64,000 nt of DNA from Zantedeschia hybrid cultivar (lineage: Eukaryota; Streptophyta; Magnoliopsida; Alismatales; Araceae), in NCBI GenBank assembly GCA_030544215.1, contig JARZZO010000011.1:296001-360000 (forward strand), written 5' to 3'. The notes under the pieces were generated by a model that was not told where the DNA came from, did no database searches, and saw only the letters and a program-made list of their open reading frames with translations. Shown here one piece after another: positions 46,281 to 57,536 of the stretch (its first letter is position 1; every line of letters begins with the position of its first letter). The position numbers and the translations under genes are program-made.

Positions 46281-47055
46281 TCAACATGACACAACATACT
46301 TTGAGGGCATGCTAGTCATGTCTGTGGATAATAATAGCTACTCACTCCTGGAAAATGAATAAATATGCACCCCTCTAATATTTTTTGGCATGTTTTTAGC
46401 AGTCCTGACCCATGTCTAAATCTGCTTGTGGCAGAGTGCACGCTAAACTCCCAAGTGGCCATGTGAATTAATCTGCTTCACTGGTTAGAAATCCATGTTT
46501 CTTGTACATTTAAACAAATGCCTAGGTGAAAAGCTTGGATCCTGATGCCAAGAAAATCACACATGGGTTATGCACCGCTGCTCTGAAGGTATAATTTGTT
46601 AACCTCAATGTTGACTGTTCTAATGTTTCCAGTATTTATTGGGTAATGCACCACTTGGCATCAATCTTGAGTTTGATTCAACATGACAGAACGTACTTCG
46701 AGAGCATGCTAGTCACGTCTGTGGATAATAATTGCATCTTGCTTCTGGAAAATGAATAAACATATACACCCATATAATATTTTTTGGGCATAATTTTAGG
46801 AGTCCTGACCAATGTTTGATCTGCCTGTGACAGAGTGCATGCTCAACTCAAGTGGTCATGTGAATGAATCTGCTTCACTGGTGAGAAATTCGTATGCCTA
46901 AATAACTGCTTAGATGAAAAGCTTGGATCCCGATGCCAAGAAAATCACACATGGGTTATGCACCGTCGTCTGAAGGTATAATTTCTTAACCTCAATGTCG
47001 GCTGTTTTAATGTTTCCAATCTTTATTGAGTAATGCACAACTTGGGATCTAATGT
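46281..47055. repeat. 397-bp tandem segmental duplication
   Basis: TCAACATGAC recurs at 46281 and 46678, and similarity continues for nearly 390 bp in each copy with scattered substitutions and small indels. Each copy contains one candidate exon. Confidence 0.9.
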
Positions 47056-47786
47056 TTCCATAACATGACATGTCATTTATCGAGTCTTTGTCTTAGATAA
47101 GATGCTACATCAATAATTTAGTTTAGCAAGTGAATAACTGGCCTCCAGGTTTTTAGTTTCTGAGATGAAAGGGAAATAAAAATCATATTCTAGTTCAAAG
47201 TTGACTCATATCATCCCGTTTACATCATCTCAAACCTTTGTATTCACACAATGGGATGTACCTGATGCAGTGCCTCAATGTACAACTATCAGCATAGGGA
47301 GAACCCCGCCACCAAACTTTCGAAGTTGCAGTAGCTTGCGATGTAGGCACTATGATATTAAGATATGCATGTTCTTACTTGAATGCCTGTGGTTGTGGTG
47401 CCCTGCTTGCCCACGGGCAAAATCTGTGTGTTTTGGCTTTTCACTTAATGGATCAGATGTTGTTGATTCCTTTCTACCTGCATTGAAAATAATAATTTTG
47501 CATGGACTAATACCCTAACTGGTGAAGTTTGTATTCAGAAGTGAAACACATGCTTCAATAAAGACTTTATGAAGAGTGCTAGCCTGACTGATCTGTTTTG
47601 CGGATGATAAAAAGTCATAGGAAATGTCAAATATTAAAAGTCAGTTGCCAAAATGCCGCAGTTATTCTAATGTCGCTTGTTTCTTTTGATCAGATGGTTG
47701 CAGATATTTCAAACTTGGGTGCCAAACCATGGATTAGAAATCTGATCCAGACATCTTTCCATGGAGGCAGAAGTCAACTTGTATAA
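46526..47786 (+). CDS. 3' end of an unidentified gene with duplicated penultimate exon
   Basis: Exon copy 1 (46526-46588, 63 bp, after CCTAG and before GTATAA) reads VKSLDPDAKKITHGLCTAAL. It joins in phase to a last exon at 47694-47786 (after GATCAG), reading MVADISNLGAKPWIRNLIQT and ending GGRSQLV-stop. Exon copy 2 (46914-46975) is 62 bp because one base is lost near its 3' end, so its inclusion would shift the frame. I do not recognise the protein. Upstream exons are not visible and may have been displaced by the LINE fragment at 45.3 kb. It may be a pseudogene. Confidence 0.45.
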
Positions 47787-49749
47787 TGATGCGGTAACTA
47801 AATGCACCTCTTGAGGCTTTTGAGTACCTACAATCACTCTGATGCCAAGAAGGCTTTCTCGGAAGGACCATAGGTGGCGTGGTTTGGCAACAGGCTGCAT
47901 TGCTGCTTTGACAGTCTTTGTTGTACGAGTATCGGGCAAGACCGCTGCCTGCTTTCTACCGGTGTACATGCTTGGCAGCATCTACTGGCTGCACCATGTG
48001 CTGTATGTTCTGCGCAGTGGAGATTGATGCAATCTTGGGAAATTTGAGTCTTCTGTGCTCTACCTGTGTACGTCCAAAGATATTCATCTGCAGCAATTCG
48101 CAAAATAAGGTTGACCTGAGGAAGCAGTGAAGGAATTTGATCGTGACTGGAGAGGGAGAGCAATCACCTATGCAGTTGGGTGATCATTAAAATCTGCACT
48201 TTAAAAGACAAGTCTCGTCCACACATTGCGTGGGTGATCCCTACACCGTGCTCGTTCATCCCTCTCGACTCATTGCAGAGGAAATTTTTATGACATAAAA
48301 AAGGGTCCTGTCGTCACCCATAGCATGATTCTAGAATAAGGTTAAAATGAGTGACAATTGCATTCCACGGGGGGTTTACAGTTTGTTCTGTTACGCTTGT
48401 AAGCATAAGTTGTGTTTTTAAACAAAAAAAAACATGATGTGAAGGTGGGACACGTTTCAAACCTGAGTCGCTATTGTTCACGAGAGTAAGCAAAACAGAA
48501 AGCGAGGAAGGGATCATCAGTTACAGACATTTATGGTAATTTTTAGACACTTATTCTGGTTATCCTAACTTCTCACTCTATTTCTCCCACTCCTCTATCA
48601 CCTGTCCCTTTCTCTCATTTGTAAAGTATTTTTTACACATTTTTCTTTGGAGGACTACAGGGTGCGGGTCTTTTGCAATTTATGTAAAACCTTCATTATT
48701 AGATCAATCGAAGATTTTTTTGGCTGGCTATGCTATGATCACTCTATGTAAGTCGTTTTATGTTAACGTGAAGGAAGCCTGGATTATAAAACAACCCCCA
48801 CACAGGAATTACATAATCCAACACGCTAACCCTCAAATTGGATTTGATGTTCCAAGAATTAAGCTCTGCTTTCTGCGTTTGTTCCAACTTATTATCGTGC
48901 GTGTGTTTGACTGGAGAGCGCAAAGGGGGGCGTGGGAGAGGAGATTGGAGACGTCAGGCAAAGGTGGAGATGGAGCAAAAGGGCGACCTCCCTGGTCGGT
49001 CGGTCCCCTCCCCCACCTTATCACTCACATTTAATTCTGACGCGGGGCTCACCTTGCACTCTGACAAAAGGCCTCCCCACATCACATGTGACCGTCTTCA
49101 ATTCGTCACACTTACTACCCCCCCCATTCCGCTCCGCCCGCCCCCGATCTCACTTCACACTTCCCTTTTCTTTAATTCTTTTTATTTTTTTACAAATATC
49201 CGTGACATCTTTAAAGTTCTTCATTTTAATATGTCAAACAAATCTAATAAAGTTAGTGATAGAATATAATTTTAATAAATTTAGAGACATATATCCGAAT
49301 CTTTTTAGTATCTCTATCAGACCTGATGGCATGTTAATGGAAGAGATATAACTATTATCCTTCAAAGAATGTCAAGAAGTGGAAGTTAAGAATATATTAG
49401 TTTACAAAAGTATGTATACAGAAATCCGCACTTTTTCCTTTTTAAATGCCGGCCCAAACCTCACCTACTTGTACCACCGCAAATTACTCCGCTGCGGGCC
49501 GCTACGCGCCTGGATGGTCAAGCAGGAGAAAAGCCCGAAAAAGACAAGGAGACCCCCCCCCCCCCACCCCCCATATAAATGTATAAATAAACATGCATAT
49601 TATATATATATATATATATATTTCTTGGCAGACAAAATGGCTCGTCCGTGCCCCTTCTCCTTCTTTATTCGCCTTCGCCTTCTCCCCACACCCGAACTGC
49701 CAACGGCAAGCACTGTGATGTGGAGGAGGAGAAGGAGGAAGAGCGCGGC
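47787..49749. other. Intergenic / upstream region of lectin kinase gene
   Basis: No supported exon. It holds a 12-base poly-C at about 49553 and a (TA)n run at 49602-49620, about 130 bp before the next start codon. Confidence 0.5.
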
Positions 49750-52230
49750 ATGACGACGACGGCGGCGGCGGATAGCTCACCAGCACCGCGTTGTCAGCGC
49801 CGAGGCGGGCCCCGCCGCTTCTCTTCCTCATCTTTCTCCGTTGCTGCGATGGTACTGCTATTGGTGTCCCTGTGCGTCGGGGTCCTTCCCATGCCCTCCC
49901 TGGCCGACGCCAACTCCACTTCCTCCTCCCGTGAGTACTACTACTATTCCTAGCACCACCACTCGTCTCTTCTCTTTTCTCTCTCCATTGAGCTGTGGAA
50001 TCAATGGGTCTGGTGTGCTCTGTGTGTGTGCGTGTCTCCCCTCCCTCCTTCCTCTGTTGCGACGCGAGCATGCGAGAGAGATAGATCGATCGCAACTTTA
50101 GAGCAGGCATGTTGGATTCCCACCCTCGGACGGAGCTGTGCGATCTTTCTCGTCCATCTCACCTGAGAAATCCACTTTTACAGACGATCGAGCTTCCACA
50201 CGTCAACGTCTAAACCTGATTCTGCGTTTCACCTGCTTTATTAATTAATTAGTTAATTGGACAACCGAGACATATATTTATACTTACTGTAGTCTCGAGG
50301 ATGCAGTGGTGCCACCTTTTCGTAGTAGACATACCGATTCGGGTTTACTTCCCTTCTTCTACTACTACTCCATGGGGTTGCTCGGATTTATATATCTTAC
50401 CGCTAACTAATATCTCTGCGCCGTTGAACTAATAAAGGCAGGCAAGCTGCCATTACCACTATAGAAGCAAAATCCGCTGCCAATATCATCTCCACGATCC
50501 ATCCTTCACATCTGAGCTGATAAGATACTAAGATTAGCAGTGGAAGAAAGCCACAGAACAGAAGCATGCACTCGGAGGGGAGGTTGCATGTGTCCTGCAA
50601 GCGGGGATTGACACCTGCGACCTGGCAGACTGAGGTGATTTACCATTTTCAATCACCATTCTGATCACCAGGTCTGACCTCCCAACCTGGGTGGTGTGGT
50701 GATAAATACCCCTACTCCAAACTAGTGCCATGTCGCTTGCCAACCTATTGGCTAGTTCCCCTTGATTTGAACTTGAGCAGCATTTGTTTGTCTGTCCATA
50801 ATTGCTTCAACATCCCCTCTAAAGTCTGATGACTCTATCACATGATGTTGCATTCTTTTGGCAGCAAAAAGATACAAGCAAACTAATCTCTGGCTTTATT
50901 TTCTATAACATGCCACAAATATTTGTCTATGCAAACTTTCATCTTCCGAATAGCTGTTGGGACTGAGGTTCTTATTTCATGGTGATTGCATTTTTTTTTT
51001 CCCGACAGCCTTATGCCCCGATGGTTGGGAAGTCACTCCAAACAAAAATAAGTGCTTTGTACACATGACAAGTTCCCTTCCCTGGGGCAAATCTGAAGAA
51101 CTCTGTCAACACTCTGGTGGTCATCTGGCTTCCCTGACATCTCCCGAGGACGTGAGTTTTGCACAGACTCTCTGCACCAATGATGAAAATGGCTGCTGGG
51201 TTGGGGGGCAAGAGTACAATTCCACAGTTGGTTTCAGTTGGAAATGGTCTGACAATATGTCTCTCTGGAATGGATCAGTCTTCCCAGGGGAATCATTTCA
51301 GTTCGAATGTATGAATACTTCCTGTCACAGTACCAATCCAACTAATTCATGCACACTTATTACAAAAGGGAATATTGCAGTAGTGGGAGAAAAGTGCAAT
51401 ACTTCTCACAAGTTTATATGCATGGTGAACAGAGGTACCTTCTGAGCTGTGCTAACTTGACTTTCTTATGCACATGTTTCCTGCGTACGTATCTCTAACC
51501 TACATATATCTAATTTCTTCAAATTGATGTTTCATCTCATAATTCTTTTTTTCTCCATCACATCTGGTTTCCTAGTTCTGCCGATTGATTTTCTATGTTG
51601 TGTTCTCTTCTTGAACTTTATTGGGGTTATCCTGTCTAATTATTTCTCTTCTGCACCAGAGGACAAATGTTACCATAACCACTGTCACAGAGAGTATTTC
51701 ATCATCCTTGCAGTTGTGAGTGGGCTTATCCTCTCCACTACCTTGGCTGTTGTGATTTGGCTCCTTGTGTACAGAAGGAGCAAGAGACGCAGAAAATCTC
51801 GGAAGGTATCTAGTCCTTCCGCAGCTGCACTGGTTCCTCCTCCTTGGAAAGTGTTCACAAGTGAAGAGATAAGGTCGATTACAAAGAATTTCAGTGAAGG
51901 GAGTCGCCTTCTTGGGGATGCCAAAACTGGTGGAACTTATGGTGGGCTTCTACCTGATGGATCGAGGGTGGCAGTCAAAAGACTTAGGAGGTCTAGACTT
52001 CAGAGGAAAAAGGAATTCTTCTCAGAGGTTGGAAGGGTTGCAAAACTACACCATCCTAATCTAGTGGCAGTGAAAGGTTGCTGCTATGATCATGGTGATC
52101 GTTACATCATTTATGAATTTATTCCCAATGGACCTTTGGATAGGTGGCTGCACCATATACCCAGAGGTGGAAGGAGCTTGGATTGGGCAATGAGGATGAG
52201 AGTCGCCACAACTCTAGCTCAAGGAATTGC
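49750..52230 (+). CDS. C-type lectin receptor-like kinase (first three exons)
   Basis: Resembles the single C-type-lectin receptor-like kinase of plants (Arabidopsis At1g52310 type), a plasma-membrane protein of poorly known ligand. Exons: 49750-49930, 51009-51434, 51660-52230, GT-AG with consistent phases. Exon 1 (ATG at 49750) encodes a signal peptide with core VAAMVLLLVSLCVGVLP. Exon 2 is the lectin domain (about residues 62-200): CPDGWEVTPNKNKCFV, GGHLASLTSPEDVSFAQTL, CWVGGQ, KCNTSHKFICM, with four NxS/T sites. No EPN/QPD calcium tripeptide was seen. Exon 3 has a transmembrane segment (IILAVVSGLILSTTLAVVIW), a basic stop-transfer, then the kinase N-lobe: atypical Gly loop GDAKTGGTYGG, VAVKRL Lys, FFSEVGRVAKLHHPNLV. 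The frame stops at LAQGIA before a GTAAGC donor. The C-lobe (HRD, DFG) is not found downstream. Confidence 0.88.
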
Positions 52231-52452
52231 GTAAGCATCCTACAGCTTATACCTGTTTGCCTCTTTGTGATGTGTTCCGCATATTCTTCTTGAAAACTAA
52301 TGTGCCAGTGCACAGGGGTCTTGGACGGGTTTAGTGCATAAAGGTTATAGATTGTATAACTTACGTCTTCCTGTTAACTTTCTATTCATATTTTCAAGTA
52401 ACATGCCTTAATTTGGAGAGAAACCATAAAAATCTGATGGATATTATCATTT

Positions 52453-52938
52453 AGGGTTTTTTTGCAAATAACCCCCTAAATGATTCTATATTTGTAGATA
52501 ACCCCCTGCAAAATTCATATTTGCGTATAACCTCCTTAACTACGGTAGCATTTGCATATAACCCCCTTAAATATGTAGTTTGTATTGAATTTTATCTGAG
52601 TTCTTATATTTCTATTTTATATACAAATAAAAATAAATTTTTTGATGTTAAATATATAAGATATGTTTATGGATATATGCTTATGTGATTTTTCTTGTAA
52701 CTTGTAAGGTGTTTGTATTTTAATTGAGGGTGTCAGTAGCATTTTCATTTAATAGCTTCACATAATCTTTGTATGGAAATAATATTTTAATTTAGGTGAA
52801 ATTCAAAGTAAACTCACATAATTAAGGGGGATATATGCAAATATCACCATAGTTGACGGGGTTATATGCAAAGATGAATTATGCAGGGGGCTATCTACCA
52901 ATATGCAATCTTTTAGGGGCTTATTTGCAAAAAACCCT
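52453..52938. mobile_element. MITE, 486 bp, with 7-bp flanking duplication
   Basis: Terminal inverted repeats AGGGTTTTTTTGCAAATAA and (reversed) AGGGTTTTTTGCAAATAAG, with subterminal GATAACCCCCTGCA/TGCAGGGGGCTATC and further inverted copies inside. Flanked by ATCATTT on both sides (52446-52452, 52939-52945). Non-coding; it sits just beyond exon 3 of the lectin kinase gene, presumably intronic. Confidence 0.85.
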
Positions 52939-53399
52939 ATCATTTAATAACTAGATTGAAAACAAACTCCTTGCCTTCTCTTGTTCCTTCTTAACCTTTG
53001 TATTACAAACTACACAATTTGGATAAGTTAACTATGAGTATGTGGTATGGATAAGCTAGCTATGAATGAGGTTCATAGATGTTATTCATCATTCATAACA
53101 TCCTGATAATGAGTGCTGCATTCTATTTTTTGCAACTTAAATTCTAGATTATTTTCTTTCTAGAATTGGTTTTTAATTGTAATAGTTTCATTCCTTGCAA
53201 TGACTATGAAGGTTCCATGAAGTTAAACTTAACTGTATTTCGTACTGTTAGCCTTGCGTTGTTTATTGATGTAAGGCCTCAGATTTATGGGATGTTTTTT
53301 TTTGGATGATGGTGATTTATTTAGTACAAGTAGTTGCCAGTTAAAACTGAAATAATTAGCTAAGTTAGTGCACTATAAATGTTTTTCCCTAATTAGGTA

Positions 53400-53910
53400 T
53401 CCACAAATAGGGCCGCAAGGTTGGGCAGGCCAATTGAAGCTCACATGGTTCAACCCGACCAAAGGTTGTCTTGGCTTGACTTAAGGATGAGTTGTTGCTC
53501 AATCCAAGCTCGATGTTTCCATACCTTAAATTCACAAACCCTAACTCATTTAAGCACCTTTCTTCCTCTCTTCAACCTCCCACTGATCTCTATCTCTTTT
53601 CTCCTTCTTTCCCTTGCCTCATCTAGTGCAACAACAATCCACACCCTACTTTCCCTCCTTCCCTCTCCTCCCCCTTTTCCCCACATAACACTGCCACCCC
53701 ACAACAGGAAAAAAAATATCATACATCATCCTTGTTTCTTATCTTTCCCTCTCCCCTCTCCCCTCTCCCCGGAACCTCCATTTTCTCCTCTTGCCTTCCT
53801 CGGACCATGATGAGAGACTTAACATTTATGCATCATCGTCGTCGTCAGCAGCAGCAAAGCCTTATCCCATTTTTTTGGGGTTGGCTGCATGAATAGTATG
53901 CCACCATTTT
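53400..53910. repeat. Dispersed-repeat sequence
   Basis: The left part has GGTTCAACCCGACC/GGTTGGGC-type motifs; the right part ends with AAAGCCTTATCCC and GGGGTTGGCTGCATGAAT, a sequence widely seen in plant interspersed repeats. The proline/serine-rich ORF through it (53421-53810) is low complexity. 52946-53400 shows nothing else. Confidence 0.4.
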
Positions 53911-54268
53911 AACGCATAGAATGCCATATGTTTTGTTAAACCAAAGAAGGTCAAGTCCTTTGGTTGACCTTCCTAGAAGGTTGACACTCTCCTTTAATTG
54001 TGTCCTTCAGTTGACCTTGTCTCGGGAGATTGCAATGCCTAGTCATTGGTCATTCATGCAACACTTTGGGCCATTTGTGGCGAGAGGAACCGGAGAATCA
54101 TCAAGGAGGCCCTTTGTTTGACGGACCCGACCTAGCTGTCTCCCCCTATTGGATTTTTTATTAAATCCTATCATTTTGGTCTTTTGTTTTATTTGGAGAA
54201 ATATAGGTCGGTTTTATTTATTTTATTTCTTGGATTATAAGAGTTTGGGATTAGCCCTCAGGGAGTCC

Positions 54269-54362
54269 GGGACTTCGGATCAGGCGAAGATCCGAGTATA
54301 TGACCTCTCTCCACTGGGACTTTGGATCAGGCGAAGATCCGAGTATATGACCTCTCTCCACT
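54269..54362. repeat. 47-bp tandem duplication with internal hairpin
   Basis: Two units starting GGGACTTCGGATCAGGCG and GGGACTTTGGATCAGGCG. Each contains GGATC..GATCC, able to fold back. Confidence 0.95.
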
Positions 54363-54910
54363 GACCTCGATCAATGTTAATTACGTCGAGCAACCGCTTG
54401 ATAACCCTTGATTAACCGTCCGTTGATGCCCTTATAACATGCAACACTACTATTGCAGGCAGCACATGCATATGAAGATATATTTTAGGTTAAGCTCTTG
54501 GCCTCACCCAAGTTTAAGATGGATTTATAATTGATTGGGAGACTTTTTAAAAGGTTTTGGATTGACTCAGAGTTATCTAGATTGATTCCAAGTATTTTAG
54601 ACTCATAAAGGTATTTTTGTAATTATGCCAAGTTGGAGGGTATAGGGGTATTATGATCACTTTAATGTGTGAAGTGAGTTTTAATGATTTAGGAAGGTTT
54701 CAAAAACCTTAGGAGGTATTTTAGAGTTATTTTAAGTGTGTTTGGGTTGTAAGGGTGTTTTCGTAATTTTACTTTGAATTGGATTTCTAGCCTTAAAGTC
54801 TATTTTTGGGTATTTTTATAATTATGTTGCACTAGGGTCATTATGATCATCTTAAGTTTATTTAACATTTTATAATCTGCCATTAACGCCATCAGATTGA
54901 AGGACTCGGG

Positions 54911-56620
54911 ATGAAGCAAGGCGGAGCGGAGCTGAGAGGTGATGATCCTGGAAGAGGCATCAGAAGATCGGTGCAGAATGTGGGCAGATGTTTCCGATGC
55001 CTTGAGAAGGGGCATAGAGTAGGAGAGTGCCGTAATGCGCTTGTATGCTGGCGGTGTAGAGGATTAGGTCACAAAAGTTTCAAGTGCTCAAATAGAAGAG
55101 AAGCGGCTTTTGGAGGGATGGAACGGAGCAGGGCAGTGGAGATCCTTGGAGCTAAGCAACATGATGTGGATCCGCTACAGGACAAGGAGGATAACAGCAG
55201 ACCGTGTGTGGAAGTGCCTTGGTTTCATTCCTACAACAGAAATAGGAGTGTTTGTGACAGTTGTATTCTAGGGTCCATTGATGGAGATCTGAGAATTGAA
55301 GACCTTCATATCCACATATGCCAGTTGTGGCCGGAGATGAAGAGAGGGTGGCTGAGATATGCAGGCGACAACCGTGTCTTGACGTGGTGCCCTTCAAAGT
55401 TTATCTATAACAAGATGGTGGAATCTGCGTCGTTGGTCTGGAGGGATGTTGTTATTCAATGGAAGGCATGGTCTCCAGAAACAAGGACTCAGAAGCACAG
55501 TACCACGCAGGATACATGGTGCAAGCTTGTTGGCATTCCTTGGCATCTCTGGGACTTGGAGGTATATAAGGTAATTGTCAAACCTTTTGGGAGAATTATC
55601 ATTGTGGACAGACGAACTTTAGATTGGGATAACTTGGAATTCGCTCGGGTTTTGGTCAATGTTGAACAGGGCACCAAAATACCGACAAATGTAAGATTAC
55701 GGTGGGGAAAGGAGATCTTCTGGATTAAGATTATGTTTGAAAATGATAGGCCGGTCGAGCAAGAGGACCAATGGTCATATAGTGAGGTGGCTATGGCATA
55801 TAAAATCTACAAGGAGGCTAGGGTTTCTAACAGGGTGGATGTCGTGGGGAAGAAGATGGAGTCAACTTAGCAAAAACCAGAGGGTGAACTGAGGCAACTC
55901 AGTCATGTGCCGAATCCCGAGTGTCAAACTCAGGAAAACATCAAATCGGTCGAGCCGGCTGCCAATTGCTTGGGTCCAGGGAGTGACAGGGTTGAGCTAG
56001 ATGCAGATGACAAAGACGAGCCTACCCTTCATAATAAAACAAACTGTTTACACGACGAAGATTTTGGAAGGGGTTAACTTGGTAATACAAATACGTCTTT
56101 GGCCGGGTCGAACCATTGGGATATTCTGATAACCTCTTTAGCCGAGGAGCTGGCGAGGAAGATGCGGCGCTCGTCGAGGTGTGATACTCGAACGAAAGCG
56201 ATCCGTTTCCGACGGTGGCGAAAGGAAGGGGCCGTTCCGCCATCTACGGCCATAGAGATGGAAGCGGTTGATCATGACAGCTGGGGAGATCTACCTATTG
56301 CAAGTAAGTCCCATAGGCCTGATTCCCCTCCATCCCTATCCCGTCTTCCTCTGCCCCCTTCTCCAGCTGCAACGAGCGCCGAAAACAATACAAGCCTTGC
56401 GCTGGTTCCGGTGAATGCGCCATGCCAGCAGTATAGAAGAAGGAAGGAAATATTGGAGGAGGAGAACTTGTCGGTTATTCAGGAATGGGATAATGAAGAA
56501 TTAGAAAGGAAGGCGTTGGGAATTGGCATACAAATAAATGGGAAAGTAGGCCAGTTTCGAAAATTTGTTCCGAGCTGTCTGGCATTGGAGAACAGACGGC
56601 CATTACGAGCAATAGACTGA
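54911..56620 (+). pseudogene. LINE B ORF1 (N-terminal CCHC pair, DUF4283-like core)
   Basis: Knuckles CFRCLEKGHRVGEC and CWRCRGLGHKSFKC lie at residues 27-57, close to the N-terminus. Then come WCKLVGIPWHLWDLEVYK, NLEFARVLVNVEQGTKIPTN, KEIFWIKIMFEN and WSYSEVAMAYKIYKEAR, and a C-terminal Pro/Ser-rich part. TAG at 55868-55870 and TAA at 56075-56077 interrupt an otherwise continuous frame that runs on to 56620. In most described plant L1 ORF1 proteins the CCHC follows DUF4283; here it precedes it. Confidence 0.85.
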
Positions 56621-56708
56621 AGGGCGCAAGGGAGCTACGAAATTTGTGCAAGGTGAAGACTCCCAAGATAAATAAAGCTTTGGGTTCTGTTCATATGAAA
56701 GGTGTTCA

Positions 56709-57530
56709 ATGCAGTCAATGATAGTCCTGTCGTGGAATATTAGGGGGTTACATGATGGAGGAAAGCAGAGGGCAGTCAAAGACATTATGCGGAGACATTG
56801 TGTGGACATTGTGTGCTTACAGGAAACAAAGATGGAAATTGTTGATAAAGAATGCATTAACAGAATTGTCCCTTTTGGTGATTCTGATTTTGTCTTTAGA
56901 AGATCATCGGGACAGTCAGGAGGTCTGATTATTGCATGGAATAGATTAAAATGGGAAGGTATGCTGCTGGAGATCGGAGAACATTCACTTTCAGTCAAAT
57001 TGAGTGATTCTAAGAGAGCGTGGATGTTATCAGGGGTGTATGGACCACAGTTAATTCAAGATCAGCAGGATATGTGGACAGAACTATCTGCATGCCATAG
57101 TAAATTCCACTTGCCATGGTGTGTGATTGGTGATTTCAATCAAGTGAGGAAACCATCAGAAAGAAATAATAAATCAAAGGTAAATAGGGGTATGAAATTG
57201 TTTAATAAGTGGATTGAGGAGTGTTTTCTTATGGATTGCAATGCCTAATGTTCAATTTACTTGGTCAAATGGGAGACAGTCACCTTCAATGTCCAAGCTA
57301 GACAGGGTTCTCGTAAATGAGGAATGGGAGAGGATGTTTCCTGATGCCAGAGTTTGTGCACAGCCTAGAATGGTTTCGGACCATAATGCTATTCTGTTAA
57401 ATGTCAGAGGTTGAAAAATAAGAAAAAACCTTTTCGTCTGGAAAAGGTTTGGATGAGCAATGAAGAATTTAGAAGTATGGTGAAGGAATCGTGGCAGCAG
57501 TCAGTTGGGGTAAAATCTGGAACCAAAATT
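56709..57530 (+). pseudogene. LINE B ORF2 endonuclease
   Basis: MIVLSWNIRGLHDGGKQRAV, VDIVCLQETKMEIVD, FVFRRSSGQSGGLIIAWN, WMLSGVYGPQLIQDQQDM, WCVIGDFNQVRKPSERNN, then after a frameshift near 57245 VQFTWSNGRQSPSMSKLDRV and MVSDHNAILLNV. The catalytic N, E, D-N, and S-D-H motifs of the EEP nuclease are present. A second frame change near 57410 and a TAG at 57531-57533 separate it from RT. Confidence 0.85.
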
Positions 57531-57536
57531 TAGGCT

